In this document: one piece after another, positions 51,795-62,600 of the stretch
How positions within the stretch are numbered: the stretch's first letter is position 1
Layout of the letters: each line of letters opens with the position of its first letter
Assembly (NCBI GenBank): GCA_039619475.1
Contig: CM077116.1
Location: 99,121,164 to 99,185,163, forward strand
DNA from: Icerya purchasi
Taxonomy: Eukaryota; Arthropoda; Insecta; Hemiptera; Monophlebidae
Length of the DNA stretch: 64,000 bases
Direction of reading: 5' to 3'
The notes under the pieces: generated by a model
Seen by the model: the letters and a program-made list of their open reading frames with translations, nothing else
Databases searched by the model: none
Told to the model about the DNA's origin: nothing
Position numbers and translations under genes: made by a program

Positions 51795-52803
51795 GTAGGC
51801 TCCATGTGCTGTAATAGCCCCAGTAGTTAAACACAGTAGAGTTAGTTTATTAGATAAACTCGCAGACTGAAGTCTAGTTTCATTTGATTGCAATGTATCA
51901 CTCAAAAGTTGCGAAAGAACTTTTAAAATACTGCAATAACTTCCACGAATAGCACTAAGAGCGTCACTTCGGGCTGACCATCTGGTATCAGATAATGGTT
52001 TTATCAGTTTTTCTTAAATATTTAAGACGGATACTAATTTTTGCCATCTGTACGTCGACACCGAGAAAAAAGTATATAATTTGTGCACGAAATAAAAAAA
52101 TGTTGCGACTAGATTATTATAGTCTACGCTTTTAATGCCGATTAAATTTAAAGAATGTCCAGCCCAAGATATATATTCAGCGTATTTATTGACCTCTTTC
52201 AATCGAGCTTGCAAACCTGAATATTGCCATGACATATTCGCTGCATTATCGTATGATTGGCCGCGACAATTACTGATAGGAATATCATTAACTTTTAAAA
52301 ATATCATTACGACGTTGGACAAATACTCACCTCGATGATCTTCAATGGGAAAAAATGCTAAATATTTTTCCGTTGGACCATCGTCGGTGACATAACGAAA
52401 TGTCAAAGTTAACTGACCCTGATGTGAAATGTCTGGAGTCGAGTCTACGCAAATAGAGTAATATTTTGCTTTGTCTTTATTTCGTTAACTACAAAATCAA
52501 AAACTTCTTTTGCAATTAATTCTAAAAGTTCTTCGCAAATGTTAGCTGATTAGTATGACGTGTGGCCGCGCAATTTACTTCCATGATTTTCAAAGTGGGT
52601 TTTTAAAAAAGTGTCGTATTCGCTTATAAGTTCAAGTAACCTTAAATAGTTACTATTTTTCTTAGATCCTAGTTCTTGATTAGCACCTCGAAAAGCTAAG
52701 CTTCGCGTCGCCAAAAATTTAATTGCACTAACAAGTCGTCAAATCACATCCACCCAGTATTTCTTTTCAATTTCAAGCTGTAGTATTAATTGTTCATCTG
52801 TAC
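51795..52803 (-). pseudogene. hAT transposase, central part (DUF4371/ZMYM1-like)
   Basis: The minus strand from the right: EQLILQLEIEKKYWVDVI, FLATRSLAFRGANQELGSKK, LELISEYDTFLKTHFENHGS, YYSICVDSTPDISHQGQL (with a frameshift), then open frame 52406-52014: FRYVTDDGPTEKYLAFFPIE, NCRGQSYDNAANMSWQYSGL and ISWAGHSLNLIG. It continues LIKPLSDTRWSARSDALSAI down to the LINE junction. Order and motifs are those of ZMYM1-like hAT proteins (SxDxTPDxSHxEQLT, GQSYDNAANMSG, AHSLNL, DTRWSAR). Inactive through frameshifts and the LINE insertion. Confidence 0.85.
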
Positions 52804-52811
52804 AACCACAT

Positions 52812-53234
52812 CAGGCCCGTGCCCAGAATTCTGGGGGGGGCGGGGTAAAAATTTTCCTTACATATTTATTTTATAAATAACAATACATTTTTCACTAATA
52901 TTCGTACTATTAATAATTTCCATCATTTTGCTTTATATGTATTAATAATTTACATAAACGAATTACCCCATATAAACATTAATAAAAATTACATATGTTA
53001 TTAATTATACTCGTAATAAAAAATTTTGCATAAAATATTAATGAAGTACCTAAAAATATGGAGCATATTTTTTTCTTTTTTCTTTTAAACGTAGGTAAAA
53101 ACAACCTAAAAAATCTTCAATGTTTATTTTAAATTTTTGATTTTTTTCAGATTTTTGTGTATTTATAATACCTATTTCAGTTTTCATGGGGGGGGGGTTA
53201 ACCCCCAAAACCCACCCCGTGGACACAGCCTTAT
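52812..53234. mobile_element. hAT-like MITE, copy 2
   Basis: Left end CAGGCCCGTGCCCAGAATTC and right end (other strand) AAGGCTGTGTCCACGGGG are imperfect inverted repeats. G-runs lie inside both ends. AACCACAT (52804-52811) precedes it. The right flank does not repeat AACCACAT and is LINE sequence instead. Non-coding. Confidence 0.75.
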
Positions 53235-53237
53235 GTA

Positions 53238-54290
53238 CATCGGAAGGAGATTAGACAATGGGACCTTCTTAAAGAAAAAGTGAGAAGAGGCGGCAACGCG
53301 AGCCAAAGGGTCCGCCGCTTCATTACTGAAGATGCCCGGATGACTAGGAACCCGCAGCAAATCAATTTAAATGGAATGAAGAGAAGAAAGAATGTGGATA
53401 AGTGAGCGTATTCGGAGTATGATAAAATCATAGTCATGGGATCAGATATAATCAAGAATTTAGAGGAAATGTGATTGGAGAAAATGAAAATAATGGAACG
53501 TAAGACAGTCATTAAATCGTTTATGGATATCGATCTGAAAATCCAAAATCTGGGATGATAAAAGAGACACTGACACCGCTCCGGCCTCTTCGAACCACCT
53601 GTAAACATGGTTGCATGTGAAGGAAATTGAGAATTGATAATACTGTGGAATTCCTGTCTAATTAGGGCCTGCGAAAGAAACTTGGAGAGCGTAGGTACAG
53701 TAAACATATTTGGAGGATGGCAGAGATCGGCGAAATTAAAAGAGAAATAAGGGAGATTGACAAAGGACATTATGTAAGAGCAAAATGAACTGAGCCGAAG
53801 AGAGATGAGGGATAAAATAGGGGTTTTCCTAGGTGCGAAACACCAGTTTCTAGAAATAGAAAGATAGGAACAGATAAGAGTAGAAGACGTGAGTGAAAGA
53901 CGCTTAGTAAGGAAACAATAGCCCAAATAAGATCTGTGAATAGAAGGGGGTGGTGTATTAGATTCGACAAGGATTGCTGGAACTGGAGAGGATTTAAGAG
54001 CACCAAGGCATAGACGAAGGCAAGAATTTTGGACTACATCCAATTTAAAGAGTCAGAGTTAGAGACACAACCGTAGAGAAATGAACAGTAATCAAATTTT
54101 GAGCGGATGATGGATTTATATAGAGAAATAAGGGCATAAGGGTCACTACCCCATTTGATTGGAGATAGGGCCTTCAGCAGGTTTTTTAGCCTTTCTACAA
54201 TGACCTGTTCATGCGGGTGAGTCCATCTCATGTACCTGACCCGACTCTTCTTTTTCCGACTGCTTTGCTGCTTAAAGGAGCATTTAACTT
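53238..54290 (-). pseudogene. I-clade non-LTR retrotransposon, 3' part, minus strand
   Basis: Reads RVRYMRWTHPHEQVIVERLK, PYALISLYKSIIRSKFDYC, DVVQNSCLRLCLGALKSSPV and VESNTPPPSIHRSYLGYCFL: the region after the reverse transcriptase in I elements. Decayed RNase H blocks follow (TMFTGGSKR, and LLWVPSHPGIFSNEAADPLA by frameshift). Ends at the MITE. Distinct from the LINE at 50233-51794 in sequence and orientation. Confidence 0.75.
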
Positions 54291-55219
54291 TTATTTTCAC
54301 AGTAATATTGCTCTTTCAAAATATTTGAGTAAAAATAACCATTTTATTGCCTGGTTCTACTGAACTGTCGTAAATTTATGGCATGCAGAGTTACCAATTA
54401 GTTGGCGGGAAATACAAATTTGAAGAAACAATCGAGTAATTATAAAAGTCATTAACCAGAATGAATTGGCATTATTGATTTAAATGAAACAAACGAAAAG
54501 AAAAAGCAGAAACATTAATGTGGCGACTATTTTCGGTGTCTTCTCTTTGTGCGGATCTTCGTATACTTAGTCTATTTCTTCGGCTCTACGTTCGAGTAGC
54601 CATTAGAAAAAGACACGAGTAGTTAACAGATTTTGTTAGTTCGACAATTTTACTCTATATCTGAAAACTCGCAGTATCCTATAAGAAGTTTCACTTCAAA
54701 AATAAAGCAAACCGACAAAATTGCTGTAACGTTCATTGAATTTAGATGTAAAATGGTCAGTTTTTCCCGCTTTCGCGAAATTTTTATCGCTATAGCTAGA
54801 GGCGCTCACGAATTGAAATAGTTTAAATTCATGTTTTTCGTTATTGAAAAGCTAATAGAAAAATTTATATAATCAATTTTTTAAAGAGGAAATATATTCA
54901 TTTTTTTTTGAGCCTGAGTTCTATCAGGATTGTGGTTGATCCGTACATGAAGATAATATTGTTCCTAAATAATATTTATAATTGCATAAGGTTTTAAAAT
55001 AACTATACTTTGTAATATAAAGTTTTAACTTGTAATTTTCAGATTATTCCAAAATTATTCATGTAAAAGTTATTTTAGTTATGGAAATTTTTAAAAATTT
55101 ATTTAAAATCAAGTTTGAATTTATGGATTATTTATTTACGAATGCCGCTATTATGCTAGCTTTTGATATGAAACACTCACGTGAAAGCCTTAAAATATGT
55201 TTCGAAAAATTACTTTGAA
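54291..55219. other. Upstream region of XPNPEP3
   Basis: AT-rich. The only longish open frame (54633-54821) has no recognisable product. A leader or promoter could lie here but no motif is decisive. Confidence 0.4.
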
Positions 55220-55250
55220 ATGGCGCTTTTTTTTCGTGGCTCGTATTTGT
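55220..55250 (+). CDS. XPNPEP3: XPNPEP3 exon 1
   Basis: Ten codons plus one base, ATGGCGCTTTTTTTTCGTGG to TTTGT|GTAAGT, an ideal donor. The leftover T joins GT of exon 2 to make Cys11. The choice rests on phase, donor quality and the presequence-like peptide. Confidence 0.7.
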
Positions 55251-58200
55251 GTAAGTATTTATTGATATCAGTCAATATTATTAAATATGTTTATTTTTTT
55301 GTACGTAGAGATTTTGTTTGCAGTTAAATATTAGTTGAATATGAATAAAACTATACATTTGTGTCTATTAAGTAACTGAAATCTTTAGATTAGAATTTAT
55401 TCAGTGTAATAATGAGAGCAGTTTATGTCAGACTTACATTTCTTACATTTTGTACATTTTGTACATTGGCATTGTCAGTAACAAACGTTACTAAACTATT
55501 CTATTTCTATTTTGATATTTAGGTAATATTTTAAAACGCAATGTTTACAGCAATGCTGTTTGTTCTGTACATACAGTTGAAAACTCCCAAAATGAAGATA
55601 CTTCCTATAAAGAAAATATATACGGGCAGCCAACAATTAAAACACATCCACATCTATTAAATGATGGCGAGGTATGAATATTTCTATTAGTTATTTTGCG
55701 TGTTTATTTCAGTACTTTAAACTGTTTTAATATTTATAAAAATTCATTAAAGAACATGTTGAAAATTTCAAAATGATAATAATTTATTGATGGAATTAAT
55801 ATTTTTCGAAAATAAATGAGAAATAATAGAACTCGGTAAAAAAATTTAATATAGAAGAAAAAATTTTTACCAAAAATAGTCCGTAGTGTTTTTATTGTGA
55901 AAAAGAGCAAAATTTAAATTACAAATATTTTTGAAACTACGTATTTTTTTATATTTCAACGCATTTACTGAATTGTAATGTTAATATGTTTCATTTGAAA
56001 GTCTGCAAGAGATTTGAATAATTTTGAACTCGTAACCTTTTTGTTTTTTCATTTGATTTAAAGGAAATATGAGTTTATTAAACCAGTTTATTAATTTTTA
56101 AATTAATACAAATATTTCATATAGTTACGATTATTTTCAATCGGTTTTGAAGTGTATTTGAATTTCTTCACTAAATTTTTGTTAATAATTTTTGGATAAT
56201 TTAAGTGTAAAGGCGAAAATATTTAGAAATAATTTTTATTGGCGAAAATAAGGGTACGAATTTGCGTAAATATAATGTTGGTTAAAATGAAGGTTTATAT
56301 AACGAACTAATATTAAAAAACGGTTTTCAGATAGGATTGTTTTTTTGCTTTTTCGTTTTTTTAAATTTAGAACATATTTATGTTTATTTTAAAATATGTG
56401 TTTATAAAAATATTAAAAATAAGAACATTGAAAAATAATGTGGCAAATATTTTAAACTAAACCAACTTAAATAAAAAATAAGTAAATAAATAAATAAACT
56501 GATCTTAATAACATATAAATTATGAATCTTGATTTCATATCAACTTTTCCTTCGAGAAATATTTCAAAAAACACAGTATTCATGGAGTACATATTTTTTA
56601 CATTGTTTTTTTTTTTTAATGAGAGGTTCATTATATAAATAAATAAATTTTTAAAAATAGGCTGTTTAAATTTTTTAAATTTGCTTTTAAATTTACATAT
56701 TTTTCTCAAAACTTCATGATTTTGAAAATTCATATTTTAAATGTTTAAAACGTTCACGGTAATCGTTATTCATCATAAATAATTTTCGAACACAACTATT
56801 TTAGAGAAATATATTTACTTGATATTTCGGAAGCATTACACTAACCATCATCTGAAACAACATGATGAATTCATATTTTCTTATTAAATTCTTCAGAGCT
56901 TGAAAAAAATTTACCGTTTGCATCTTATTTATGCAAAACTTTTCAATTTCAACCAAATATTAGGAATTAAAATCATGTAGACAAGATAGTTAATTTGTTG
57001 GATTGGCCCTTCCCATTTTCTCAGACTCATAATTTATATTTCCGGAATTAAAAGCGGCTGGCTCTGACGTACGCTTTTACAACGGCTCCGATTCTTCGAC
57101 ATCTCTCCAAAAGGGGAATCCTGTTATTGGTATATACGAGGGGCGTTCAAAAAGTAAGTTTTTCCATTTTTTATTTTCGAAACTAATAAAGCTAGAAAAA
57201 AAACGGACACCGGCATTGAATTCAGCATACTTTTATTTACTTTTTCACGTATTCACCTTTTAATTTTAAGCATTTGTCGAGTCGAGAAATGAACTTATAA
57301 ATAACTTCTTCGTAGAAACTTGCCGTCAAATTTTATAACCAGGTAAGAATTCATCTCGTTGGTATCGAATTTTTTTGCATGGTACCTTGTTACACACTCG
57401 GAAACTGGTCAAGAAGATCGGAAATGGTTTGGTGGCGATCGGATCGCAGAGTTTTTTCAATTTTTTGCACCAGTTCGACTGAGATTACAGATGGCCTGCG
57501 GCTCCGTTGTTCGTCCTCTATATTAGTTCTCCCTCCTCGGAATTCACGGCACCATTTACGAACATGTTGAACATTCATCACAGAACCATAAACTTCCACT
57601 ATTTGTCGATGAATTTTTATGCTTTAAAAAACGAATAAGTGAGCTCACCTCGTAGTCGGCGGCGGAAACTTTCAGAATTTCACTCATGATTAATTTACGT
57701 AACTCGAAAATGAAAAAACATACAGTATTGCGATCTAGGCATTAGTTTAAACTTGAATGTTGTAGCTACAAAATGAGACCACGCCCACTCCCGCAAGTTT
57801 ATTCTAACCGATTTTACAAGGATGGGAAATTTACTTTTTGAACGGCCCTCGTATTTTTAACTCCATGCTACAGTTATGCTACTTTTCAATCCAATGGGAG
57901 TATTTTGTAGTAAAAAGTGTGCTCGGACCTCACAAATCATCTTATTAGTATTATTCCATTATCGGATTAAGTTTTTGAAAAAATATTTAATCGATTGTAT
58001 TTAATTTTAAAACAACGTGAGATTATTCCATTGCACTAGTTTGGATTTAAGAGAATGCACTGTACTGTCAGTGTCATAAGGTTGTTGATAATGTAACCAC
58101 TGCTTTTAGAAACAAAATATACTGTTCTGCAGTACTTATAGAAACGTGTCAAGCGTACTACCAAGTATGGCGCTCCGGATACTCTTTACATGAGTTGCAA

Positions 58201-61200
58201 AAATGTTTTATTTGAAATAGCTTCGATTTTTTTATTTTTTAAATTCGACAATGAAGTTATTTTTATTTTTATGTAGTGTGTTCTAAGATACTTCTTTGAG
58301 GGGTGCAGATAGCTTTAAAGGGAAACAGATATCTTTTATGATGAAAAATTGGAAGTACTTAACTAAAAGGTATAAAGGGAATTTTTTTAATTGCTCTAGA
58401 TTCAGTTTGAAGTTAGGCGCGCGTTCTTTTTTTTTTTTTTTACTTTAATTTCAGCTTGTATCATTTTTATGGTAAAATTCCGCTCTGTTGGTTAAAATAG
58501 AAATAAGAATTTTGTATTATTTAATTACGCTAGCGGTGGTTTATTTTTGGCCATTCAGTTTATCGTTGTATTCTATATCATGTTATATGTCGTCATTATG
58601 GATGTTTCATCAGAAAAATGTCTATTCTTTATCGTTGTGCATTGTTCTTATTCAGGTTATGGATGAATTTTATTAGTGTGTAGTTAATATTTCTTTTGAT
58701 TTCTATGAACATTTTTTATAATATGATATTATGGATCTTTCATTCACTTATTTTCGATCGAAATTTATGCATATGATATTGGATTTTAATATTAGCTGGG
58801 CATATTTCTGGATGTTCGATGTTTCCCGTTATTACTTATGCTCAGGCATAGTTTGTGTACTATTGTTTTATTTGTGTTGTAGTGATTAATTTTCTTTTTC
58901 TGTTTTTTTTTTTTTTTTTACACGGATGAAAGTTTTTTTTTTTATTATGAAGATTGGTTTGTGTGACAGTTGATGTAGCCTATTTCCTGTGCGGGTAGCA
59001 CTGAAATATGATTAAGAAGGAATTTTGAAGTATATACTCAGCATTGTATAATTCCGTCCATATTTAAGTATTTCGGTTATCGTATTTTTTTTTGTTTTTC
59101 TTGGCTACTTGGTGAAAATTTTAGTTTATTTTCACCGCATTATTCGGAAAATGATTGATTGGAATAATCGGAGTTTTTCTGTGAAACTCATCTCGAAGTT
59201 TGTTAGAGTTCCAGTGATGAACATTGCCGTGTACAGAGAAAACAGAGATTATGTAAATTTGAAAATGTATTTTTTTGATGAAGGTGATTGGACCATTTCT
59301 TGTATCAGTTGTAGTATTTATTGTTTTGTCTATTTGATGTTTTTCGTTTATGTTTTATTTATTTAATTTGTTTCTCTACGCTGTTCCATAATTCCTTCAA
59401 AGTAGCAAACTTTATACCTTTTTATTTTTTTGCATAATGTATTTTTGGTTTAATATATTTACCGTTGTCTTAACTTTGTTCGTTGGATTAACGTTAGGTT
59501 TAGTGTTTCAACTAGTATGTGATAAAAATTGAATTGCCTAAGGTGCACTGCTGAAGTCGAAATCAATTTTAATCAAGTTCGTTATGAAAAAGATACATTT
59601 TTAGAAAAAATGTTGTTTTTTTTATGGTAGATAAATGGTAAATTATCTTTTTTTTTTTTTTTTTTTTTTGTGACCGTTAAAGAAATAAAAATTTTCATTT
59701 AAAAACGATAAATATTAATCAATTTTTTTATTCATGTATTAAATTTTACTTTTTTGTCCCGATGAATAAATAAGTGGGAACCAGAATGTCCAGTAGTAAT
59801 TTTTTATTTAGTTCCACAACGCACAAATTGAACGCTGAAGTAATTATGTGAGTGTTTTTGTTCTTATCAGTTTAAAAAGCGAACAGTTATTTTTAATTAG
59901 TTAATTTCTAAATGTTTAATTACTAAATAGGAAATTATTTTTATTGTACTAATTAAATTTTCGTTTGTAGTACATAAAGTATGTTTAAAAAATATATATC
60001 ATTAATTTTAAATAATTTGACCGCAGTATACCAAGTAAAAAGGCTGAAATTAGACTTCAACAGAAGACGAGATTATTTTAATGGAATCAGAAACATTTTA
60101 TATTTTGTAAATGTTGACTAAATGTAAATGAAATTAACTGATTAGTTTTTAGTAATATAGTTAAATAATTAATTTTTCATACACAAAGTTGATTTTATTA
60201 ATCTTAATTGCGCTCTTGTTATAATGTTATCGATAATTTTTGCGGATAATCTATTCGTAATTTTATTTTCTAAATTGCGAACATATATTTTTGTTTGGTT
60301 GATTTTCCAGCTGACACCTGGGATTTCGCGAGATGAATATAAAAAGAGACGCGACAACTTCATGGACTTGGTGTGTTCAGAAACTCGTAATACACTTGGT
60401 TCAGATAAATATAATTTGGTCATTGTACCGTCCGCCACGAAAGTCTATATGTCGGATAAAATTCCGTACGTTTTTCGGCAGAATACAGATTTTTTTTATT
60501 TAAGCGGCTGTTTAGAACCAGATACCGCGTTAGTATTAACTGGCAATTCTAGAAATTTTATCTCAACCATGTTTATGAGAGAACAGGATAGTCATACCAA
60601 ATTATGGGATGGCCCTCGTACAGGTTAGAAAATACGATAAAAGATATTAAATCAGTTTGTTAGATTTTAATAATGTTATGAATTGACTGGTTGGGAAAAA
60701 ATGAAAATACAGATATTACTTTCTTTTGACGACAGCTGTTGTGAACTGACTTTTCAGTGTCCTATTATACATAGTTGTTGCAGGTAGAAGTTTGTCGTTT
60801 TTGTACGATTTAAAAAAAAAAAAAAATCCAAAGCGGGGAAATAATTCTGCTGAAATTGGCTAATTAATTTTGCAATTTATGTAGTAAAATAATTTTAATT
60901 TCTAGACAAAATACGTTTGGTCTTTTTTTTAAATATATATATATATGATGAAATCATTTTTCGCAATACCACTAAGCAAGTGCGCTACGAACGGTCAATC
61001 AACGTAGACGACGAAACTATCATCATCATCATTACACGACACCACGAGCGAACCAGATAGTTCGGTAATGATAATATTTCGGGAAAGAAATATTGTTATG
61101 GCAGGAATCCATTAGTAATCGATAAAATTTTTAATTTCGTCTATTTCTTGTTGTTCTCTTTCGACTAGGTTATCGCATTATTATTTCCTTTGTATACATA

Positions 61201-62600
61201 CTTATAAATGTATTTAATACTCATTACAGAAGCGTAAATTGTTTCAATAAATATCGGTTGTGTGTAACTATCATCGAATTATGATGTCTGTGATTTTTCC
61301 TTCTTTTTTTGTTCTAAATAAGTAAACATTTGGCTTTGTTATCTCGGCGTAAACAAGAAAGCATCATGTAAATTACTGTTGGAAGCTTACGTCTGAAATA
61401 TAGTTTTAAACTTGATTGTAAACGTTAGACCATAAAAAAAAATTGTTGGCCAGTTTCTATTTTTTTTAAACTTTTTATTTATTTTAGTGGGAACGTCGAT
61501 TAATTTTGAAGTTTTCTTATTATTTATTTTAAATTTTAATAAAGCGGAAATTTATTATTTTTTTATTGTTCGAATTTATTTCCGATCATTTTAATTTGTA
61601 TAGTTTCTTATTTATTATAAATTTCGGTTGGAGACCTTCCCTGCGCCCCCGGATCTTTGAGGCGGAATCACTAGTATACACAAGGTAATTTTTTATTTTG
61701 GCTCCTTGGGGAAAAATGCTGTTATTTAGAATTTGGAAAATTACTTGTGTTGTTATTTTAACTTGATTGGATAAATACATTAATGACTTAACGAAAAACA
61801 CTGATTGTTAAACTTATTTCTTAATCAGTATTTTTCTTTACCTTAATAACTACTTTCACATAAAAAAATTACGATCATCCGCATTATTGATTTAATTTTA
61901 ATGATTTATTTATTTCTTTGAAGTTCACAAATTATAATTTTCTCACGAATGTCAAAATTTACTTGGCTCTAGATGAATTTAAATACATAAAGTAGTGGAA
62001 CATATTGTTATCAATAAAATTCAATAAAGGAAATGCCGCTCTTGTAATAATATTCGAATGAAAAGGAAATTTAGTGTATCTTCTTAACTACAGTCATAAT
62101 TTCCAACGAATAGTTGGAAAAAAGTGGAATATTGCTCAGTTTTTCGTGACGATTAATTCAGTTTTTGATGTGTCGGCATGTCTTGCCTTAATGGTTGGAC
62201 GATGTTCCGACGATTTTGTGACTTGAAGATATTGAACTCGACTTATCTTTAGAATAATTTTTGTCTTCAGCATAGATCTGTATCGTTGATTCTTTCGTTG
62301 CATTCTTAATAAAGCAGCGACTTAATGTAAACATAAAATTAGTATATTTATAACGATGATTGAATTTTTAATTATTTAATTTTATTTTAATGTTACAACA
62401 ACATTAATGTTACAGACAAGTCAGTTGCGTCGGAATTTTTCTGTGTCGAGCAAGCATTGTCTGTTAGTGACTTCGAACAATTTTTATCGGAAAATATTAA
62501 TACACATCCAGATCTTGTTGTATATTACGACACGCAAAATGCACCACAACCTAACTTACATAAGATTATTATCAAATGCGTATTTCAACATCATATAAAG
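55220..62600 (+). CDS. XPNPEP3: Xaa-Pro aminopeptidase 3, 5' part of gene (join 55220-55250, 55523-55671, 60311-60623, 62416-62600; continues off right edge)
   Basis: XPNPEP3 is the mitochondrial member of the M24B (aminopeptidase P) family. It removes N-terminal residues before proline, processing imported proteins, as Icp55 does in yeast. The 226 codons in the window start MALFFRGSYLCNILKRNVYS, a basic amphipathic presequence, followed by YGQPTIKTHPHLLNDGELTP, which matches the GQPxPxTHPHLLxPGExTPG signature of vertebrate XPNPEP3. Then come TPGISRDEYKKRRDNFMDLV, YMSDKIPYVFRQNTDFFYLS and LWDGPRT in the N-terminal creatinase-like domain, and KSVASEFFCVEQALSVSDFE. The M24 catalytic domain with its metal ligands would follow to the right of 64000. 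All joins keep the frame. Intron 2 (4.6 kb) holds a mariner. Confidence 0.9.
55523..55671 (+). CDS. XPNPEP3: XPNPEP3 exon 2
   Basis: Acceptor TTTTGATATTTAG, donor GGCGAG|GTATGA. Encodes VCSVHTVENSQNEDT and GQPTIKTHPHLLNDGE. Confidence 0.85.
55672..56779. other. XPNPEP3 intron 2, left part
   Basis: AT-rich. No element recognised before the Penelope-type repeat. Confidence 0.45.
56780..56870 (-). repeat. Penelope-type short repeat, decayed copy
   Basis: ATAAATAATTTTCG...ACAACTATTTTA...TTTCGGAAGCATTACACTAACCATCATCTGAAAC parallels 38367-38456 base by base with many changes. On the minus strand the CTGATGA is CAGATGA and stem II no longer pairs, so no ribozyme is expected. Confidence 0.55.
57137..57851 (-). 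mobile_element. Internally deleted mariner
   Basis: Inverted repeats CGAGGGGCGTTCAAAAAGTA (left) and CGAGGGCCGTTCAAAAAGTA (right, other strand) with TA at both outer sides. Length is 715 bases against about 1.3 kb for a complete copy. The N-terminal gene region survives; the catalytic middle is deleted. Confidence 0.88.
57250..57687 (-). pseudogene. Mariner transposase remnant
   Basis: From ATG 57687: MSEILKVSAADYEV, a frameshift, then the open frame 57599-57390 with EVYGSVMNVQHVRKWCREFR, GGRTNIEDEQRSRRPSVIS and RSDRHQTISDLLDQFPSV, the paired helix-turn-helix DNA-binding region of mariner transposases. It then jumps to the C-terminal FDGKFLRRSYL and FSTRQMLKIK scraps. No DDD residues remain. 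Confidence 0.82.
57852..60310. other. XPNPEP3 intron 2, right part
   Basis: AT-rich with poly-T runs near 58427-58441, 58904-58919 and 59649-59669. A good polypyrimidine/acceptor TTGATTTTCCAG ends at 60310. Open frames here (58488-58676, 59109-59366) are hydrophobic AT-rich readings without homology that I can see. Confidence 0.45.
60311..60623 (+). CDS. XPNPEP3: XPNPEP3 exon 3
   Basis: Begins CTGACACCTGGGATTTCG and ends CGTACAG|GTTAGA, phase 1. Encodes most of the N-terminal domain, including NLVIVPSATKVYMSDKIPYV and LWDGPRT. Confidence 0.93.
60624..62415. other. XPNPEP3 intron 3
   Basis: AT-rich. A patch at 60960-61060 with an ATCATCATCATCATT repeat and higher GC may be an old repeat end. 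Nothing else recognised. Confidence 0.45.
62416..62600 (+). CDS. XPNPEP3: XPNPEP3 exon 4
   Basis: Acceptor AATGTTACAG, donor ATAAAG|GTAGGA. Encodes DKSVASEFFCVEQALSVSDF and DLVVYYDTQNAPQPNLHKII, in step with the vertebrate GTDGA...VDEAYTLEEF region and VWYD motif. Confidence 0.85.

Noticed and set aside
54633..54821. Open frame as the first exon of XPNPEP3
   Set aside because: No donor in suitable phase; 55220-55250 has an ideal donor, the correct phase and a presequence.
58488..59366. Hydrophobic open frames in XPNPEP3 intron 2 as membrane proteins
   Set aside because: T-rich DNA reads as Phe/Leu/Ile; no start context or family.
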